The translations under genes and the position numbers were made by a program. Shown here in pieces: positions 17,905-26,556 of a stretch of DNA of 64,000 nucleotides. The stretch's first letter is position 1, and every line of letters begins with the position of its first letter. Source of the stretch: Nocardiopsis alborubida (GTDB lineage: Bacteria; Actinomycetota; Actinomycetes; Streptosporangiales; Streptosporangiaceae); contig NZ_JAAXPG010000007.1 in NCBI RefSeq assembly GCF_012396365.1, positions 182,154 through 246,153 on the forward strand, in the 5' to 3' direction. The notes beneath the pieces are model-generated. The model was not told the DNA's origin, ran no database searches, and saw nothing but the letters and a program-made list of their open reading frames with translations.

Positions 17905-18045
17905 GGCCGGAGCCGGCCGCGGTTCCGGCCCCGCCCCGATACGGGGACGGTACGAGGCCTGTTCGGAGGCGGTGCCCCTCGCCGGGCGCGCGGACCCGGA
18001 AGGACACCGGTCGGCTGCCGACCGGGCACGGGCATGAACAGGAAC

Positions 18046-18084
18046 GGCGCGGCGGCACGGGGGAGTGGTCCGTGCCGCCGCGCC
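18046..18084 (-). terminator. Terminator of the tctCBA operon
   Basis: Perfect 15-bp stem GGCGCGGCGGCACGG / CCGTGCCGCCGCGCC with a 9-base loop, 20 bp beyond the stop of tctA. It has no T run, which is common for actinomycete terminators. Confidence 0.75.
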
Positions 18085-18103
18085 CGAGGGGGCCTGGCCG
18101 GGG

Positions 18104-19657
18104 TCAGCCGCGGCCCGCCTCCACCGGGGTGTGGTCCTTACGCGCGGCCCGCCGGGCGCGCAGTCGGCCGACGGCCACGATCAGGCCGATCGTCAGCAGC
18201 AGCCCGTAGATGCCCAGGGTGATCCCGCTGTCCACGAGCACCGACACCTCGCCCTGCCCCACGGCCAGGGCGCGGCGCAGCTCCGTCTCGGCCACCGGTC
18301 CGAGGACGACCGCGATCAGCACCGGGGCCAGCGGGATGTCGAAGCGACGCATCAGCAGAGCCACCAGGCCCAGGATCAGCATCAGCCACAGGTCCACCAT
18401 GGAGGACGCGGCCGCGTACACGCCCAGGGACGAGAACACGGCGATCCCGGCGTACATGTACGGCTTGGGGACCAGCAGCAGCTTCGCCCACAGCGGCGCG
18501 AAGGGCAGGTTCAGGATGAGCAGCATGACGCTGCCGATGAACAGGCTGGCCAGCAGCGCCCAGACCAGGTCGCCGTCGCGCTCGAACAGCAGCGGACCGG
18601 GCTGCATGCCGTACTGCTGGAACGCGGCCAGCATGATCGCGGCGGTCGCCGACGTGGGCAGGCCCAGACCCAGCAGGGTGCCCATCGCGGTTCCGGCGGT
18701 GGCGCTGGCGGCCGCCTCCGGCGCGGCCACGCCCTCGATGGCGCCGTTGCCGAACTCGTCCTCGCCCTTGCCGCGCCGGGCCCGCCGCGCGGCGAGCTTG
18801 CGCTCGCTGCCGAAGGCCAGGAAGGTCGGGATCTCCGATCCACCGGCCGGGATGGACCCGAACGGCAGACCGAACAGGGTTCCGCGCATCCAGGCCGGAA
18901 GGGTGCGCCGCAGGTCGCGTCGGCTCAGCCAGGGAGTGCCGGTGCGCCGCAGGCCGCCGCTGGCCGCGTCGCCCGCGTGGGCGGTGGCGGCCACGTGCAG
19001 CACCTCGCCGATCGCCAGCAGCGCCACGGTCACCGTGATGATGCTGAAGCCCTCGAAGAGCTGGGGCACACCCAGGGTGAAGCGCTCGGCGCCGCTGAGG
19101 CCGTCGATGCCCACCATCGAGATGGCCAGGCCGATACCCAGGGCGATCAGGCCGCGCACGGCCGAGTCCGAGACCACCGCGGAGGTGGCCACGAACGCGA
19201 AGACGGTGAGCGCGAAGTACTCGGCGGGGCCGAACTGCAGCGCCAGCTGCACGATGACCGGTGAGAAGAACGCCACCAGAGCCGTGGACACGATCGCGCC
19301 GATGAACGCGCCGATCGCCGCCGTGGCCAGCGCCTGCGGTGCCCGCCCGCGCTTGGCCATCTTGTGGCCCTCGATGGCGGTGGCGATGGCCGAGGCCTGC
19401 CCCGGCGTGTTCATCAGGATGGCGGCGGTGGAGTCACCGAACAGCCCGCCGTAGTACACACCGGCGAACATGATGAACGCGCCGGTGGGGTCGAGGTGGA
19501 AGGTGATCGGCAGCAGGAGCGCGACGGCCATGGAGGAGCCCAGGCCGGGTACCACGCCCACGGCCGTGCCGAGCATGACGCCCAGCAGCGCCAGGAAGAG
19601 GTACTCGGGGCTCAGCGCGTTGGCGAACCCCGCCATGAGGTTGGTGAGAACGTCCAT
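18104..19657 (-). CDS. tctA: Tripartite tricarboxylate transporter, large permease TctA
   Basis: A 517-aa protein with about twelve membrane segments. TctA family signatures are GVVPGLGSSMAVALLLP near the N-terminus and ILMNTPGQASAIATAIEGH. A second repeat has GLPTSATAAIMLAAF. It forms the membrane channel with TctB and takes substrate from the TctC binding protein, driven by an ion gradient. It is the last gene of the operon and starts directly after the tctB stop. A 15-bp hairpin follows. No TctDE two-component regulator is adjacent. Confidence 0.95.
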   Translation of the reverse strand: MDVLTNLMAGFANALSPEYLFLALLGVMLGTAVGVVPGLGSSMAVALLLPITFHLDPTGAFIMFAGVYYGGLFGDSTAAILMNTPGQASAIATAIEGHKMAKRGRAPQALATAAIGAFIGAIVSTALVAFFSPVIVQLALQFGPAEYFALTVFAFVATSAVVSDSAVRGLIALGIGLAISMVGIDGLSGAERFTLGVPQLFEGFSIITVTVALLAIGEVLHVAATAHAGDAASGGLRRTGTPWLSRRDLRRTLPAWMRGTLFGLPFGSIPAGGSEIPTFLAFGSERKLAARRARRGKGEDEFGNGAIEGVAAPEAAASATAGTAMGTLLGLGLPTSATAAIMLAAFQQYGMQPGPLLFERDGDLVWALLASLFIGSVMLLILNLPFAPLWAKLLLVPKPYMYAGIAVFSSLGVYAAASSMVDLWLMLILGLVALLMRRFDIPLAPVLIAVVLGPVAETELRRALAVGQGEVSVLVDSGITLGIYGLLLTIGLIVAVGRLRARRAARKDHTPVEAGRG

Positions 19658-20260
19658 TTAGAAGATGCCCCCGAGGATTCCGGCCGGCAGGTTCAGGCCC
19701 AGACCGGCGACGAAGGCGAGCTGGATGACGGAGGAGAACACCAGCGACAGCACGGCGTCGAACAGGTACCGGCGGCTGCCCAGGGCGTAGGCCACGCCGA
19801 AGAACAGCAGCGCCGCGGACAGCAGCCAGCCCACCGGCTGGAGCAGCAGGATGAACACCGTCAGCGAGGCGACGACGATCCCCAGGCAGCGCCAGTCGAT
19901 GCGCACGGGCCCCGCCTCACCGGCCGGGGCGCTCCCGTCGGTGTCGGCGGTGGCGGCGTCGGCGTTCTCCCCGGTGGCCGGCGCCTCGGCGGTGCGGGCC
20001 GGGCGCAGGAGGACCTGCACGGCCAGGGCGGTGCCCGTGACGCCCATGAAGATCGCGACCAGGGTGGGGAAGAAGCGCGGACCGGGCGGTTCGGTGCCCG
20101 GCGGCACCGGCATGGCGGCGGTCTGCACGGCGATGAACCCGGCGATGCCCAGCACCAGGGCGGCGACCAGTAGCTCGGACCTGCCCCGCCACCAGGAGGG
20201 GCGGGGCGGCGGGGCGGCGGGCTCCGTCGCCCGGGTGGGGGTGGTGGCGTCGGTACTCAA
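19658..20260 (-). CDS. tctB: Tripartite tricarboxylate transporter, small permease TctB
   Basis: About 200 aa with four hydrophobic segments (SELLVAALVLGIAGFIAV, FFPTLVAIFMGVTGTALAV, LGIVVASLTVFILLL, LFDAVLSLVFSSVIQL). An acidic cytoplasmic loop of about 40 residues lies in the middle. The start is a TTG whose last bases overlap the TctC stop (TTGA), so it is coupled to tctC translation. The stop is immediately before the tctA ATG. Confidence 0.88.
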   Translation of the reverse strand: MSTDATTPTRATEPAAPPPRPSWWRGRSELLVAALVLGIAGFIAVQTAAMPVPPGTEPPGPRFFPTLVAIFMGVTGTALAVQVLLRPARTAEAPATGENADAATADTDGSAPAGEAGPVRIDWRCLGIVVASLTVFILLLQPVGWLLSAALLFFGVAYALGSRRYLFDAVLSLVFSSVIQLAFVAGLGLNLPAGILGGIF

Positions 20261-21249
20261 GACAGGCCCAGTTCCTCGGTGATGGTGGTGATGCGCTCGG
20301 TCTCCAGGGCGAGGAACTCCTCGAACTCCTCGCCGGTCTGGAAGGTGTCGTCCCAGCGGTTGCGCTCCAGGGTCTGCGTCCACTCGGGGGTGTCGTGCAT
20401 CTCGGTGACGATCGCGGTCAGCTCGGCGCGCTCCTCCTCGGTGATGCCGGCCGGGGCCACGAACCCCCGCCAGTTGGGCAGGACCGCGTCGATGTCCTGC
20501 TCGGCCAGGGTGGGGACGTCGATGCCCTCGACGCGCTCGTGCGCGGAGACGCCCAGGGCGCGCACGTTGCCCGCCTCGATCTGGTCGCTGAACTCGTTGT
20601 AGCCGCTGATGCCGACGTCGACACTGCCCGACAGCAGCGAGGTCAGCGCCTCACCGCCGCCGGAGAAGGCGATGTAGTTGACGTCCTGGGGGTCGACGCC
20701 GACGTCGGAGGCGACCAGCCCGGCCAGCAGGTGGTCGGTGCCGCCCAGGGATCCGCCGCCGATCGCCATCCCGCCCGGGTCCTCGCGCCAGGCCTCGGCC
20801 AGGTCGCCCATGTCCTGGTACGGGGAGTCGTCGGGGACCACGACCACCTCGTAGTCGTCGGCCAGCCGGGCGATGGGGGTGACGTCCTGCAGGTCGTGCG
20901 AGGAGTTGTTGACGATGATGCTGCCGATCATGACCGTGCCGGTCACCATCAGCATGTTGGCCCGGCCCTCCTGGCGGACCGCCTGGGCCAGGCCGATGGT
21001 GCCGCCCGCGCCGGGAACGTTGACCACCTGGTTGTTGGCGACGATCTCCCCCTCGCGGAAGGCGTTCTGCGCCTCGCGCCCCACCAGGTCCCAGCCGCCG
21101 CCGGGCGCGGCGGGCACGATCGTGGTCAGTCGGCTGCGTACGGCCTCGGCGCCGTCGCCGCCGGTTGACGAGGCGTTGACCGCCGCGGCGCCGATGACGA
21201 CGGCCGCGGCGACCGCGCCGCCGACGCGCAGAATGCGCTGGATACTCAT
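20257..21249 (-). CDS. tctC: Tripartite tricarboxylate transporter substrate-binding protein TctC
   Basis: A 330-aa extracytoplasmic binding protein of the Bug/TctC family. The N-terminus has a positively charged start, a hydrophobic segment (VGGAVAAAVVIGAAAVNASS) and no lipobox Cys. The family motif IVPAAPGGGWDLVGRE is at residues 45-60, followed by NVPGAGGTIGLA. The ATG at 21249 has GGAGAGAG upstream. The ligand is some di- or tricarboxylate; which one cannot be told. Confidence 0.93.
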   Translation of the reverse strand: MSIQRILRVGGAVAAAVVIGAAAVNASSTGGDGAEAVRSRLTTIVPAAPGGGWDLVGREAQNAFREGEIVANNQVVNVPGAGGTIGLAQAVRQEGRANMLMVTGTVMIGSIIVNNSSHDLQDVTPIARLADDYEVVVVPDDSPYQDMGDLAEAWREDPGGMAIGGGSLGGTDHLLAGLVASDVGVDPQDVNYIAFSGGGEALTSLLSGSVDVGISGYNEFSDQIEAGNVRALGVSAHERVEGIDVPTLAEQDIDAVLPNWRGFVAPAGITEEERAELTAIVTEMHDTPEWTQTLERNRWDDTFQTGEEFEEFLALETERITTITEELGLS

Positions 21250-21690
21250 GGGGTGGCTCTCTCCGTTGCTGCCGGTCCGCGGTGCGGGCGGGCGCTCGCG
21301 GGCCGACGGACCGCCCGAGGCGGGAGCGTGGCGGCCGTTACACCGCTCCGTGGCGCCGGTCGCATCCGCACCGGTTTCGAGAGCATGACCCACGGTTTGC
21401 CGGCCGGTAAATCTTCTGGTCGTTTTGAACACAGAGATTGTTGTGGTCGCCCGGTTTCCGGGAGCGCGGCCGCCGACCGAGGATGGACAACCACCCTGTC
21501 CCGCTCGCGGCGTGCGCAATAGCCTCGTCTCACCCGACGGGAAACGGCCGGTCAACGGCCTGGGGCGGGCGCGGACCGGGAGCCGAGGGGGTTCCCGGTC
21601 ACACGGGTTCCGCGCACTCCCGGCGGCGGAACCGGCAGGTCCGCGCGGTCCCGGAGGGCGTGACGCACCCGCGACCGACGAAGGACGGCC
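21250..21690. other. Intergenic region between divergent tctC and phosphodiesterase genes
   Basis: These 441 bases hold both divergent promoters. A near-palindrome TTTGCCGG/CCGGTAAA (21396-21411, one mismatch) is followed by a lower-GC stretch (atcttctggtcgttttgaac) that would suit a promoter. No protein-coding frame is supported. Confidence 0.45.
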
Positions 21691-22434
21691 ATGACGCTCC
21701 TGCTCGCCCACATCAGTGACCTGCACCTGGACGGGACCGACCGCACCACCGGGCGCGCCGCCCGGACCGTGGAGTACCTGCGCGGCCTCGCCCAGGCACC
21801 GGACGCGCTCCTGGTCACCGGCGACATCGCCGACCACGCCAGCGCCGAGGAGTACCGCGAGGCGGCCCGGCTGCTGGACCTGCCCTTCCCGGTGCTGGTC
21901 TGCCCCGGAAACCACGACGACCGCGAGCGGATGCGCGGGTCGCTGCTGGGGCAGGAGCCGTCCGCCGCACCGTTCAACCAGGTGTACGAGGTGGGCGGTG
22001 CGGCGGTGCTGGCCTGCGACTCGACGCTTCCGGGCAAGGACGGCGGCCACCTGGACACGGCCACCCTGGTGTGGATCAACGAGACGCTGGGCGCCCTGCC
22101 CGACGACCGGCCCGCCCTGCTGGCCCTGCACCACCCGCCCGTGCGGGTCCACCACCCGCTGCCCGACTCCATGCGGCTGGACAACGCCGACGACCTGGCC
22201 GGACTGCTGCGGGCCCACCCCCGGGTGGCGGGGATCCTGGTCGGGCACGCCCACACCGGCGGGGCGACCACCTTCGCCGGGCGGCCCCTGCTGTTGGCGC
22301 CCGGCGTGACGTGGACGCTGCGCATGCCCTGGGAGGGCGAGCCCGCGGCCAACCGCGACCAGCCTCCGGGGGTGGCCTTCCACATCCTGGACGAGGACCA
22401 GCGCCTGACCACGCACTTCCGCGCGGTGGTCTGA
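21691..22434 (+). CDS. Class III cyclic nucleotide phosphodiesterase-like metallophosphoesterase
   Basis: A 247-aa protein with all metallophosphoesterase blocks in order: HISDLHLDG (D-x-H), TGDIADHA (GD), CPGNHDDRERM (GNHD), LALHHPPV and GHAHTGG (GHxH). These bind the two-metal centre. The block arrangement resembles CpdA/Rv0805-type cAMP phosphodiesterases, so it may hydrolyse 2',3'- or 3',5'-cyclic nucleotides (inference). Transcribed alone, divergent from the tct operon. Confidence 0.9.
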   Translation: MTLLLAHISDLHLDGTDRTTGRAARTVEYLRGLAQAPDALLVTGDIADHASAEEYREAARLLDLPFPVLVCPGNHDDRERMRGSLLGQEPSAAPFNQVYEVGGAAVLACDSTLPGKDGGHLDTATLVWINETLGALPDDRPALLALHHPPVRVHHPLPDSMRLDNADDLAGLLRAHPRVAGILVGHAHTGGATTFAGRPLLLAPGVTWTLRMPWEGEPAANRDQPPGVAFHILDEDQRLTTHFRAVV

Positions 22435-22540
22435 CCCGGGCGCGGGAGAGGCGGGGGTCAGCGGCCCGGCCACCGGTCCCGCCGAATCCGGCCCCCTCCT
22501 CGGCACCGGGAATCGCGGCGACGAAAGCAGGCGGAGAAAA

Positions 22541-22576
22541 CGGCTCCCGCGCGACACCTCCGTTGCGCGGGAGCCG
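22541..22576 (-). terminator. Intrinsic terminator, minus strand
   Basis: Perfect 12-bp stem CGGCTCCCGCGC / GCGCGGGAGCCG with a 12-base loop. On the minus strand the stem is followed by TTTT. It ends 7 bases beyond the stop of the mini-ORF at 22583-22681, and is on the wrong strand to serve the phosphodiesterase gene well. Confidence 0.75.
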
Positions 22577-22582
22577 CCGTGG

Positions 22583-22681
22583 TCACGCCGCGTCCTTTCC
22601 GTCACCCACCGAACACCCGGCGCCCGGCCGGCCCGCGGCGGCCGCCAGGGTTCCGAGAGTTTTCATCGACCCGCGTGCCAT
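22583..22681 (-). CDS. Possible 32-aa peptide gene
   Basis: A short ORF (start MARGSMKTLGTLAAAAG, one Cys, end GKDAA). It has a plausible ribosome-binding site GAAAGGAAAA before the ATG and a strong terminator 7 bases after the stop. Its 5' region (22680-22860) is much less GC-rich than its surroundings, as promoters are. An upstream in-frame GTG at 22789 would make a 68-aa form. I recognise no family. The flanking signals are the reason for listing it; the peptide itself is unconfirmed. Confidence 0.4.
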   Translation of the reverse strand: MARGSMKTLGTLAAAAGRPGAGCSVGDGKDAA

Positions 22682-22861
22682 TATTTGTTTTCCTTTCGTC
22701 GCGCATCCACCGATGCGCAACCGAACATGCTGCGCACTTCCCATCTTCGCGGTGCGATCCTCCATGTCTCTTATGAAATTTCGAACCACCCCGAAGGCGG
22801 GAAACGCGCCAACTCACCATGTGGCACAAGCACTTGAAGGGAAAACCGAAAAAGGCAGCGA

Positions 22862-22911
22862 AAAGCCCCCGTGCAACGGCCGCTGGAATTCAAGCGTCGC
22901 GCGGGGGCTTT
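22862..22911. terminator. Bidirectional terminator
   Basis: 13-bp stem AAAGCCCCCGTGC / GCGCGGGGGCTTT with one G-T pair, and T-rich on both outer sides. It lies 50 bp beyond the stop of the thioesterase gene and would end that minus-strand transcript. Confidence 0.75.
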
Positions 22912-22960
22912 CGTGTCTCGCCGGGGCCCCGCGGGTCCTTCGCCGTGTGGGGGACGGCGG

Positions 22961-23779
22961 CTACAGGAGCATGGCCAGCTGGCGGCACTGGGCGACCAGG
23001 GTGCCCGTGCCGTCCCAGATCTCCATGTCCTCCTCGTGCAGGCCGCCGGAGACGTGCTTGGTGAACACCCGGCAGGCCAGCCACCCCGGGGCGGGCCTGG
23101 CGCGCACGTGCACGCTCAGCTCGACGGTGATCGTGGCGAACTCGCCGATCTCCAGCACGGCCGGGGGAGCGAAGTCCACCATCGAGACCAGCGCGTGGGT
23201 GTCGGGCTCGCGCCCGTCGGCGAAGCGCATCCAGAACTCGGCGTGCGGGCGGCCGTCCTTGCGGCCGTCCAGCCAGCCCGGCCGCCCGGGGTAGCGGTAC
23301 TCGACGCTGCGCGCGATGCCCAGGCCCTCGGGGTTGTCGAACTCGGGCGGGACCGGGCAGTCCTCGGGGGCGGGCAGGTGCGGGGGCTCGTCCAGGGCCA
23401 GGACCCGGGCCGAGGGGTCGGGGGACAGGTCGCCGTAGGTGGCGGTGGCGCGCACGATCTCCTTGCCGCCCTGCTCCAGGCGGACCTGGCCGGTGGCGGT
23501 GCGGCGTCCCTCGCGCACCACCTCGGTGCGCGCGGTGGCCTCGCCGGGGGCCGCGGGGCGCAGGAAGAACGCCGAGACGGCCAGGGGGTCGGGCTGGCTC
23601 AGGTTCTGGCGCAGCGCGTTGAGGGCGGCGCCCAGGACGTAGCCCCCGTTGGGGTGGGAGGTGAAGGTGGTCCAGGCGTCGGTGAGGGTGGCGGCGAACT
23701 CGCCGTCGGCCAGCTTCTCGACACGGGTGTCCCGGTCGAACCGGAAGCCGTCAGTGGTGGGGTCAGGGCTCATGCCCAT
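22961..23779 (-). CDS. Acyl-CoA thioesterase family protein (double hot-dog)
   Basis: A 272-aa protein of the TesB-like/4HBT_3 type. The first hot-dog half has TSHPNGGYVLGAALNALR, as in the family's substrate region, and AVSAFFLRPAAPGE. The second half has FWMRFADGREPDTHALVSMVDFAPPAV with a conserved Asp. Two ATGs are possible (23779 or 23773). A TAACAT just upstream, with no ribosome-binding site, hints at leaderless expression from the second. The natural acyl substrate is unknown. Confidence 0.87.
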   Translation of the reverse strand: MGMSPDPTTDGFRFDRDTRVEKLADGEFAATLTDAWTTFTSHPNGGYVLGAALNALRQNLSQPDPLAVSAFFLRPAAPGEATARTEVVREGRRTATGQVRLEQGGKEIVRATATYGDLSPDPSARVLALDEPPHLPAPEDCPVPPEFDNPEGLGIARSVEYRYPGRPGWLDGRKDGRPHAEFWMRFADGREPDTHALVSMVDFAPPAVLEIGEFATITVELSVHVRARPAPGWLACRVFTKHVSGGLHEEDMEIWDGTGTLVAQCRQLAMLL

Positions 23780-24102
23780 ATGTTACCGATGGGTAGGATC
23801 AGGTGGAGGACGCGCAGGCGCAATCAGGGCGGGACGCCACCGGACGCCGCGCTCCCGCACCTTCCTGGAGATCCCGTTCGGCGGCCCCAGCGACGCCCCA
23901 CCCGAGAGTGCGCGCTTCGGCACGGGGGGGACGTCGGAGCATTCGGACACCGCCTGGACCGCGTTCATGCCGGGGAGAGCCAACGGAGGACCGCCGCAGA
24001 CCTCCCGTGGCGATCACGGCCGAGGAAAGTGGTTGACCCTGACGCGGCGTCAGGCCCTAGCTTCGGGCACACGTCACCACCAGCGAGGAAGCACCAGGAC
24101 AG
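23780..24102. other. Intergenic region between divergent thioesterase and MerR genes
   Basis: 323 bases. The right end carries the MerR promoter listed separately; the left end carries the thioesterase promoter. The middle encodes nothing I can support. Confidence 0.5.
24033..24063 (+). promoter_or_regulatory. MerR-type promoter with 19-bp spacer and dyad operator
   Basis: -35 TTGACC (24033-24038) and -10 TAGCTT (24058-24063) are separated by exactly 19 bp. Between them lies a perfect dyad CCTGACGC-g-GCGTCAGG (24038-24054). The over-long spacer with a central dyad is the hallmark of promoters untwisted by MerR-family activators, so the downstream regulator is probably autoregulated. Confidence 0.85.
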
Positions 24103-24843
24103 ATGGGACACACCGTCGGCGAGGTCGCCCGGATGAGCGGACAGACCGTCCGGACCCTGCACCACTACGACCGGATCGGACTGCTCGTTCCCGCCGGACG
24201 CACCCCGTCGGGCTACCGCAGCTACAGCGACGGGGACCTCGAACGGCTCCGGCAGATCCTGACCTACCGGGAACTGGGCTTCGGCCTGGACCGGATCGCT
24301 GTCCTGCTCGACGACCCCGCCGCCGACACCCGCGCCCACCTGGCCCGTCAGCACCGGCTGGTGACCGAACGCATCGAACGCCTGCGCACGATGGCGCGCG
24401 GCATCGAACGCCTGATGGAGGCCGACACCATGCAACTCAACCTGACCGCCGCCGAACGCCTCGAACTCTTCGGCGACTTCGACGTGGACGCCCACTCCGA
24501 GGAGGCCCGCCAGCGCTGGGGCGGCAGCGAGGCCTACACCCGGTCCCAGCGCAGGGCGAGCTCCTACACCAAGGCCGACTGGGAGCGGATCAACGCCGAG
24601 GGCGAGGAGATCTACCTGGCCCTGGCCGGGGCCATGAACGACGGTCAGGCTCCCGACAGCCCCGCCGTGATGGACCTGGCCGAGCGGCACCGCGCCTACA
24701 TCACCCGCTGGTTCTACGACTGCACCACCTGCATCCACCGGGGACTGGGGCAGCTGTACGCGGACGACGAGCGCTTCACCGCCACCGTCGACGCCCACGC
24801 CGAGGGGCTGAGCGTGTACCTGCGCGAGGCCTCCGCCGGATGA
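24103..24843 (+). CDS. MerR-family regulator with TipAS-like antibiotic-recognition domain
   Basis: A 246-aa protein. The MerR winged helix is at residues 1-70 (VGEVARMSGQTVRTLHHYDR, IGLL), followed by a dimerisation coiled coil. The C-terminal half is a TipAS domain (RWGGSEAYTRSQRR, YITRWFYDCTTCIHRGLGQLY). TipA-type regulators bind thiopeptides and related drugs through this domain and activate their own promoter. A DCTTC cysteine pair lies where TipAS-type proteins often have a reactive Cys. No resistance gene follows, so it may be self-contained drug sequestration. Confidence 0.9.
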   Translation: MGHTVGEVARMSGQTVRTLHHYDRIGLLVPAGRTPSGYRSYSDGDLERLRQILTYRELGFGLDRIAVLLDDPAADTRAHLARQHRLVTERIERLRTMARGIERLMEADTMQLNLTAAERLELFGDFDVDAHSEEARQRWGGSEAYTRSQRRASSYTKADWERINAEGEEIYLALAGAMNDGQAPDSPAVMDLAERHRAYITRWFYDCTTCIHRGLGQLYADDERFTATVDAHAEGLSVYLREASAG

Positions 24844-24894
24844 GCATGCGAGAGCGGGGTTCGCACGCTCCACTGTCAGTTCAGGAACGGTCTG

Positions 24895-25431
24895 TTACCA
24901 GAGGTGGTCCACGATGGTCTCGGCGTCGTCGACCTGGTGCTGGTACCGGTCGGGGTAGGCCGAGCGCTGGACGTCCTGGGCGACCTGGCCCATCGGGTCG
25001 TCGTCCCAGCTGCCGTCGGGGTGGACGCGCTCAAGCTCGTCGAAGAAGGCGTTGGTGGCCCAGGTGGGGTCGAGCCGGTCCTCATGCGAGCCGTAGTGGT
25101 CGCGCTGCTGGAACAGGCCGACGCTGTCGCGGTCGCCCCAGTCGAGGTTGTCCAGGTGGGTCTCGACGATGGAGGTGGCCACCGCCACGGCGGCGGCGTC
25201 CTCGCCCAGGTCGCGGTCCTTAGCCGCATCGACCATCGCGCGGGCGTTCTCGACGTGCTCCTCGGTCATGTGACCGGCCATGTCGTCGTTCAGCTTGTCG
25301 TTGAGGGTGGCGGCGAGCTCCTTGTCCGAGGGCGTGTCCGCGGCGGCGGCGCCCGGTCCGGCCAGGAGGAGCCCGCCGGTGATGAGCAGGCTGGAGGTCG
25401 CGGTAAACGTCAGCTTGGGTATCGATCGCAT
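24895..25431 (-). CDS. Secreted lysozyme/transglycosylase-like protein
   Basis: A 178-aa protein with a Sec signal peptide: MRSIPK, a hydrophobic stretch (SSLLITGGLLLAGPGAAAA), then a cleavage region at AAA-DTPSD. The mature part has SIVETHLDNLDWGDRDSVGL followed by FQQR, a motif of actinobacterial lysozyme-like domains in which the Glu is the likely catalytic acid. The C-terminus is acidic. An alternative GTG start at 25440 adds three residues. Its wall-lytic role is inferred. Confidence 0.72.
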   Translation of the reverse strand: MRSIPKLTFTATSSLLITGGLLLAGPGAAAADTPSDKELAATLNDKLNDDMAGHMTEEHVENARAMVDAAKDRDLGEDAAAVAVATSIVETHLDNLDWGDRDSVGLFQQRDHYGSHEDRLDPTWATNAFFDELERVHPDGSWDDDPMGQVAQDVQRSAYPDRYQHQVDDAETIVDHLW

Positions 25432-25842
25432 AAAGTTCACCCGTGCAACGTATGCGCTGGTCAGGGCTTTGAAAAGTGTTTGAAACCACTTGGGGCGGGT
25501 GGGAAAGACAACACCAAGCCCAGGCAACCCCCTGGTCAGGCGGTATGGGCCCGTTTTCCGCATCGCCGGTGCGCCGCCGCCGGCGGGACCAGCGCGAACG
25601 TGACCGTGACAACAGTCCGGTCCGGGCGCGCCTGGACCACAGCGGTCGCCGGACAGGGAGACCCGCACAGTCCCGCCGCGCTGCGGCCGGTGGACGCGGA
25701 CAGGGCGATGACGACGGCTTCGCGCGCGAGGAGCCGTGCAGGTCGATGGGGTCGCTTTGCGGCTCGGTGACGCCAGCCCCACGCGGACGCGGGGGCATGC
25801 GAGTCTGGTGGTTCCGCTCCCCGCCAACGGAAAGGGCCGCTC
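25432..25842. other. Intergenic region between divergent genes
   Basis: 411 bases between the secreted-protein gene and the NUDIX gene. The left part is relatively AT-rich (ttgaaaagtgtttgaaaccact) and probably holds the promoter of the secreted protein. No supported coding frame. Confidence 0.45.
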
Positions 25843-26373
25843 GTGCGCTGGACCGTCCACTCCGAGAAGCCCCTGTACACCGATCCGTGGATCGACGTGC
25901 GGGCCGCGGACGTCGAACTGCCAGACGGGCACCGGTTCGACCACCGGCTCGTCCGCAGACCGCCCGGCGCCGGTGCCGTGGTGCTCGACGCGCAGGGCCG
26001 GGCTCTGCTGCTGTGGCGGCACCGGTTCATCACCGACACCTGGGGTTACGAGATCCCCATGGGCGGTGTGCAGCCGGGGGAGGACCCCGAGCGGGCGGCC
26101 GCGCGCGAGGTGCTGGAGGAGACCGGGTGGCGGCCGGGGCCGCTGCGCCCGCTGGTCTACACCCAACCCTCCAGTGGGCTGACCGACAGCGAGCACCACA
26201 TCTTCGTCGCCGAAACGGCCGAGAGGGTCGGCGAGCCCCAGGACCCCTGGGAGGCCGAGCGCGTGGAGTGGGTGGCGCTGGACCGGGTCCCCGAGCTGGT
26301 CAGGCGGCGCCAGCTGGTGAGCGGCACCTCCATGAACGCGCTGCTGTACCTGTACGCCACCGGCCGGGGGTGA
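25843..26373 (+). CDS. NUDIX hydrolase (ADP-ribose pyrophosphatase-like)
   Basis: A 176-aa protein with a complete Nudix box, G-x5-E-x7-REVLEETG-W, within GGVQPGEDPERAAAREVLEE near residues 76-96. The box binds Mg2+ and cleaves a nucleoside diphosphate linkage. The overall arrangement (DVELPDGHRFDHRLV before, FVAETAERVGE after) resembles ADP-ribose pyrophosphatases, but the substrate is not certain. The GTG start follows GGAAAGGG. A terminator hairpin follows 28 bp after the stop. Confidence 0.9.
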   Translation: MRWTVHSEKPLYTDPWIDVRAADVELPDGHRFDHRLVRRPPGAGAVVLDAQGRALLLWRHRFITDTWGYEIPMGGVQPGEDPERAAAREVLEETGWRPGPLRPLVYTQPSSGLTDSEHHIFVAETAERVGEPQDPWEAERVEWVALDRVPELVRRRQLVSGTSMNALLYLYATGRG

Positions 26374-26401
26374 GGACGTCCGCCGCTGCAGGGACTCACA
26401 A

Positions 26402-26439
26402 GCGGCCCCCGCACGGCGCCTTCTCCACGCGGGGGCCGC
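26402..26439 (+). terminator. Terminator of the NUDIX gene
   Basis: Perfect 11-bp stem GCGGCCCCCGC / GCGGGGGCCGC with a 16-base loop, 28 bp after the NUDIX stop. Confidence 0.75.
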
Positions 26440-26500
26440 CGGCGCCCCGCCCCGACCGCCGCTACGGCGACCCGGCGCAGGCAGGACGCTTCCACGGCCG

Positions 26501-26550
26501 GGCCCGGACTGGAAGAGCACAGGAACGCCTGTGCTCCCCCGGTCCGGGCC
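26501..26550. terminator. Two-tier hairpin between convergent genes
   Basis: Outer stem GGCCCGGAC/GTCCGGGCC encloses an inner perfect 9-bp stem GAGCACAGG-aacg-CCTGTGCTC. It lies 6 bp beyond the stop of the minus-strand gene at 26557 and likely ends its transcript. Confidence 0.65.
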
Positions 26551-26556
26551 TGCGCC

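Noticed and set aside
18034..18222. 62-aa plus-strand frame over the tctA end
   Set aside because: It overlaps the terminator and the tctA 3' end and encodes a low-complexity Arg/Gly peptide.
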